A stretch of 15,687 bases of DNA from contig CANQWZ010000022.1 of the NCBI GenBank assembly GCA_947627685.1, positions 1 through 15,687 on the forward strand, read 5' to 3'. This document shows positions 13,906-15,687 of this stretch, piece by piece. The first letter of the stretch is position 1; each line of letters begins with the position of its first letter. A program made the translations under genes and the position numbers. The notes beneath the pieces were generated by a model, which saw only the letters and a list, made by a program, of their open reading frames with translations, did not search any database and was not told the DNA's origin. Source of the stretch: an uncultured Bacilli bacterium (GTDB lineage Bacteria > Bacillota_I > Bacilli_A > ML615J-28 > CAG-313).

Positions 13906-13931
13906 ATACTAAAGGAAAGGAAAAAACGCTT

Positions 13932-14588
13932 ATGACAAAACTAAAAAAAATAAGTGGCGTAATCATAGGAACAATTTTATTAGGCTTTGGCGTTTCCTTA
14001 TATAAATTATCATCATTAGGTCAAGATCCACTTTCAGCGATGGTTTATGCCATTATGTATCTTTGTAAAATAGAACATTTAAGTTATATGTTTTGGTATA
14101 TCATCATTAATTTAATTTTTCTAATTATAATGTTTATTTTTTTGCGAAATAAAATGCATATTGGCACTATCATTAATTTAATACTAACGGGAGTTTGTAG
14201 CGACTTATTTTACCGCCTTTTTATTTTTTTAAATTGGTATAGTAATAGTCTTATCCTAAAAATAATATATGGTCTTTTAGGATTAATCATTGTTAGTATG
14301 GGAATAGCATTGTATGGCAGTGCTAATTTAGGAATTGCCCCCTATGATGCTATGCCTAAAATTATTGCTAATAAGTTTAAAAAAATAAAATATAAATATG
14401 CAAGAATAATGATTGACTTATTTTGTACCATAATAGCTTTATTAATAGGTGTAATCATTTTAAGAAGAAATGATATTATTAATATTAATACGATTTTAAA
14501 TTTTATCTTTATGGGACCATTAATTGCTTTTTTTAGTAAAATATTTAGTAAATATTTCTATCAAAGCCAGGAAGTGGAGTTTAGTTAA
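13932..14588 (+). CDS. YczE/YyaS/YitT-type integral membrane protein
   Basis: A 218-residue membrane protein with about six hydrophobic helices. It shows the internal two-fold pattern of the YczE family: GFGVSLYKLSSLGQDPLSAM in the first half and GIALYGSANLGIAPYDAMPK in the second, each a 'G....Y..a.LG..P.DA' unit. Function is unsettled; such proteins are conserved small-molecule transporter candidates. An upstream open frame runs back to 13806, but that would overlap the lipoprotein gene and its terminator; ATG 13932, 11 nt after AAAGGAAAGG and with its own promoter, is preferred. Its stop directly adjoins the start of the phosphoesterase (no gap), so the two are translated from one message. 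Confidence 0.85.
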   Translation: MTKLKKISGVIIGTILLGFGVSLYKLSSLGQDPLSAMVYAIMYLCKIEHLSYMFWYIIINLIFLIIMFIFLRNKMHIGTIINLILTGVCSDLFYRLFIFLNWYSNSLILKIIYGLLGLIIVSMGIALYGSANLGIAPYDAMPKIIANKFKKIKYKYARIMIDLFCTIIALLIGVIILRRNDIININTILNFIFMGPLIAFFSKIFSKYFYQSQEVEFS

Positions 14589-15032
14589 ATGAAAATAGTA
14601 GTAGTTAGTGATACTCATGGTGATCTTGCCATTTTAGAAAGAATTATTGAAGAAAATAAAGATGCTATTTTATTTATTCATGCGGGAGATAGTCAAATAC
14701 CTCCTTATGCTATGCCCCTTTTTAAAAGTGTAAAAGGCAATTGTGATTATGGTTATGATTATCCTATGGAACTTACTCTTAAAACCCCATATGGTGATAT
14801 TTTTATCACTCATGGTCATCAATATTTTTCTATTAACGAAAAAGTTGTAAAAAGTAAGCATTGCAAGATTTTTATTTTTGGTCATACTCACAAACATTAT
14901 TTAAATAAAATAGACGATATTTATGTTTGTAATCCTGGTTCACCAACCAGGCCAAGAGATAATACTAAAGGTACTTATTTAATCATTGATCTTGATGAAA
15001 AAAGTTGTGATTTTACTTTCAAATATTTATAA
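14589..15032 (+). CDS. Metallophosphoesterase, YfcE/MJ0936 family
   Basis: A 147-residue calcineurin-like phosphoesterase containing the full set of metal motifs: SDTHGD (residues 7-12), HAGDSQ (about 31-36), KGNCDYG, THGH, GHTH and a NPGSPTRPR ending typical of YfcE/MJ0936 phosphodiesterases, which bind two divalent metals and cleave model phosphodiesters; the natural substrate is not known. The length is slightly short of the ~160-180 residues common in the family, but no motif is missing. ATG 14589 follows the upstream stop TAA (14586-14588) directly and has GTGGAG 9 nt before it, so it is coupled to the YczE-type gene. No strong terminator follows, only a weak A/T hairpin at about 15030-15052. 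Confidence 0.92.
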   Translation: MKIVVVSDTHGDLAILERIIEENKDAILFIHAGDSQIPPYAMPLFKSVKGNCDYGYDYPMELTLKTPYGDIFITHGHQYFSINEKVVKSKHCKIFIFGHTHKHYLNKIDDIYVCNPGSPTRPRDNTKGTYLIIDLDEKSCDFTFKYL

Positions 15033-15038
15033 AATCAT

Positions 15039-15072
15039 ATTTTAAGTTTTTTAAGATTAAAAATGGTATAAT
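15039..15072 (+). promoter_or_regulatory. Promoter of the M18 aminopeptidase gene
   Basis: Perfect extended -10 TGGTATAAT (15064-15072), with ATTTTAAGTTTTTTA at 15039-15053, identical in sequence and spacing to the motif before the YczE-type gene. A start near 15079 gives a leader of about 72 nt ending in an AAAGGAGTG ribosome site. Confidence 0.75.
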
Positions 15073-15150
15073 GAGTTTAATATATGGTTCTTTTATTAAA
15101 TAGTATAAAATTACATATAGCGAAAAAAATAATTTAAAGGAGTGATAAAA

Positions 15151-15687
15151 ATGTATTCAAAAAACATATGGAAAGATGCAAATAAACAAAAAGTAGATAA
15201 TATTATGGCTTTTTCTGATGATTATAAAAAATTTATTACCAAATGTAAAACAGAAAGATTATGCGTAAGTGAAGCTGTTAAAATAGCTAAAGAAAATGGT
15301 TATAAAGATATATCAGAATATAAAGAATTAAAAACAGGTGATAAGGTTTATATGACCAATATGAATAAAAATATTGTTTTATTTAATATTGGAACTAAAC
15401 CTGTTTGTGAAGGTATAAGAATTTTAGGTGCTCATATTGATTCACCAAGACTTGATATTAAACAAAATCCTTTATATGAAAAAAATGAATTTGCCTTACT
15501 TGATACTCATTACTATGGAGGAGTAAAAAAATATCAATGGGTTACTATTCCTCTTGCAATTTATGGCATCATCGTTAAAAAGGATGGTACGACGGTTAAT
15601 GTTGCCATAGGTGATAATGAAGATGATCCAGTAGTTGGTATTACCGATTTATTAATCCATCTTTCATCTAGTCAATTAGAAAAAACA
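15151..15687 (+). CDS. M18 family aminopeptidase (5' part, runs off the window)
   Basis: The frame is open from ATG 15151 to the window end: 179 codons of a gene expected to be about 450-470. It starts 6 nt after AAAGGAGTG. Visible motifs match M18 (aspartyl aminopeptidase/LAP4-like) enzymes: GAHIDSPRLDIKQNPLYE with the zinc-binding His95 and the adjoining Asp97, then LDTHYYGGVKKYQWVTIPLA and IYGIIVKKDGTTV leading into the first beta-rich subdomain. M18 enzymes are dodecameric cytoplasmic zinc exopeptidases that trim N-terminal residues. The remaining metal ligands lie beyond the window. With pepP it is the second peptide-processing gene here, in a separate transcription unit. Confidence 0.93.
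   Translation, partial: MYSKNIWKDANKQKVDNIMAFSDDYKKFITKCKTERLCVSEAVKIAKENGYKDISEYKELKTGDKVYMTNMNKNIVLFNIGTKPVCEGIRILGAHIDSPRLDIKQNPLYEKNEFALLDTHYYGGVKKYQWVTIPLAIYGIIVKKDGTTVNVAIGDNEDDPVVGITDLLIHLSSSQLEKT

Noticed and set aside
13806..13931. Longer N-terminus for the YczE-type protein from 13806
   Set aside because: It overlaps the lipoprotein gene's end, the terminator and the gene's own promoter; ATG 13932 has a ribosome site and gives the family length.

Overview
The window is a strongly AT-rich bacterial chromosome segment from a Gram-positive-type lineage. Most genes have a purine-rich Shine-Dalgarno site (AGGAGG, AAAGGAG, GGAGG), promoters match sigma-A consensus, often with an extended -10 (TGnTATAAT), and intrinsic terminators close many units. 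Gene content points to a low-GC Firmicute close to the Bacilli/Mollicutes border: a PdaA-like cell-wall deacetylase, an RlmCD/RumA-type rRNA methyltransferase, a FabT-like regulator beside acpP, YczE and BrkB membrane proteins, and surface proteins with Listeria-Bacteroides (InlB B) repeats. Every complete gene ends in TAA or TAG, none in TGA, and tryptophan is encoded by TGG, so TGA is not read as Trp here. The genus cannot be named from the sequence.

Layout. Positions 1-149 hold the C-terminal end of an FtsX-like ABC permease, closed by a two-way terminator shared with the convergent yigZ gene (261-851, minus). Divergent from yigZ come a short CinA C-terminal/PncC-type gene (1001-1465), the RNA-binding protein Tex (1572-4004) and acyl carrier protein (4036-4266). 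After a terminator, a perfect consensus promoter drives a MarR/FabT-like regulator with a long lysine/alanine/threonine-rich N-terminal tail (4394-5368), followed 3 nt later by a Xaa-Pro aminopeptidase (5372-6634). After another terminator come a BrkB/YihY membrane protein and an overlapping PdaA-like polysaccharide deacetylase (6713-8252), convergent with a membrane-anchored InlB-repeat protein (8288-9013, minus).

Positions 9014-9961 form the one long stretch without a convincing gene, and it is the most unusual part. A ~72-bp element with opposed extended -10 boxes at its two ends is present twice, 680 bp apart. Between the copies lie a 182-bp tandem duplication, in which each copy opens the same short hydrophobic reading frame on the minus strand, and a strong two-way terminator. 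It looks like duplicated promoter cassettes with a decaying or very small membrane-peptide gene, and possibly a small RNA.

The right part carries an RlmCD/RumA-type methyltransferase (9962-11332), a large lipoprotein in which InlB repeats flank a glycerophosphodiester phosphodiesterase domain (11471-13831), a YczE-type membrane protein and a metallophosphoesterase (13932-15032, adjoining), and the 5' part of an M18 aminopeptidase (15151 to the window end). The last two transcription units share an identical 15-bp motif at the same distance from their -10 boxes.

By function the window mixes housekeeping (Tex, ACP, RlmCD, peptidases, PncC) with envelope genes (BrkB, PdaA, two InlB-repeat surface proteins, YczE). 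No phage, integrase, transposase, CRISPR array, tRNA or rRNA was seen.
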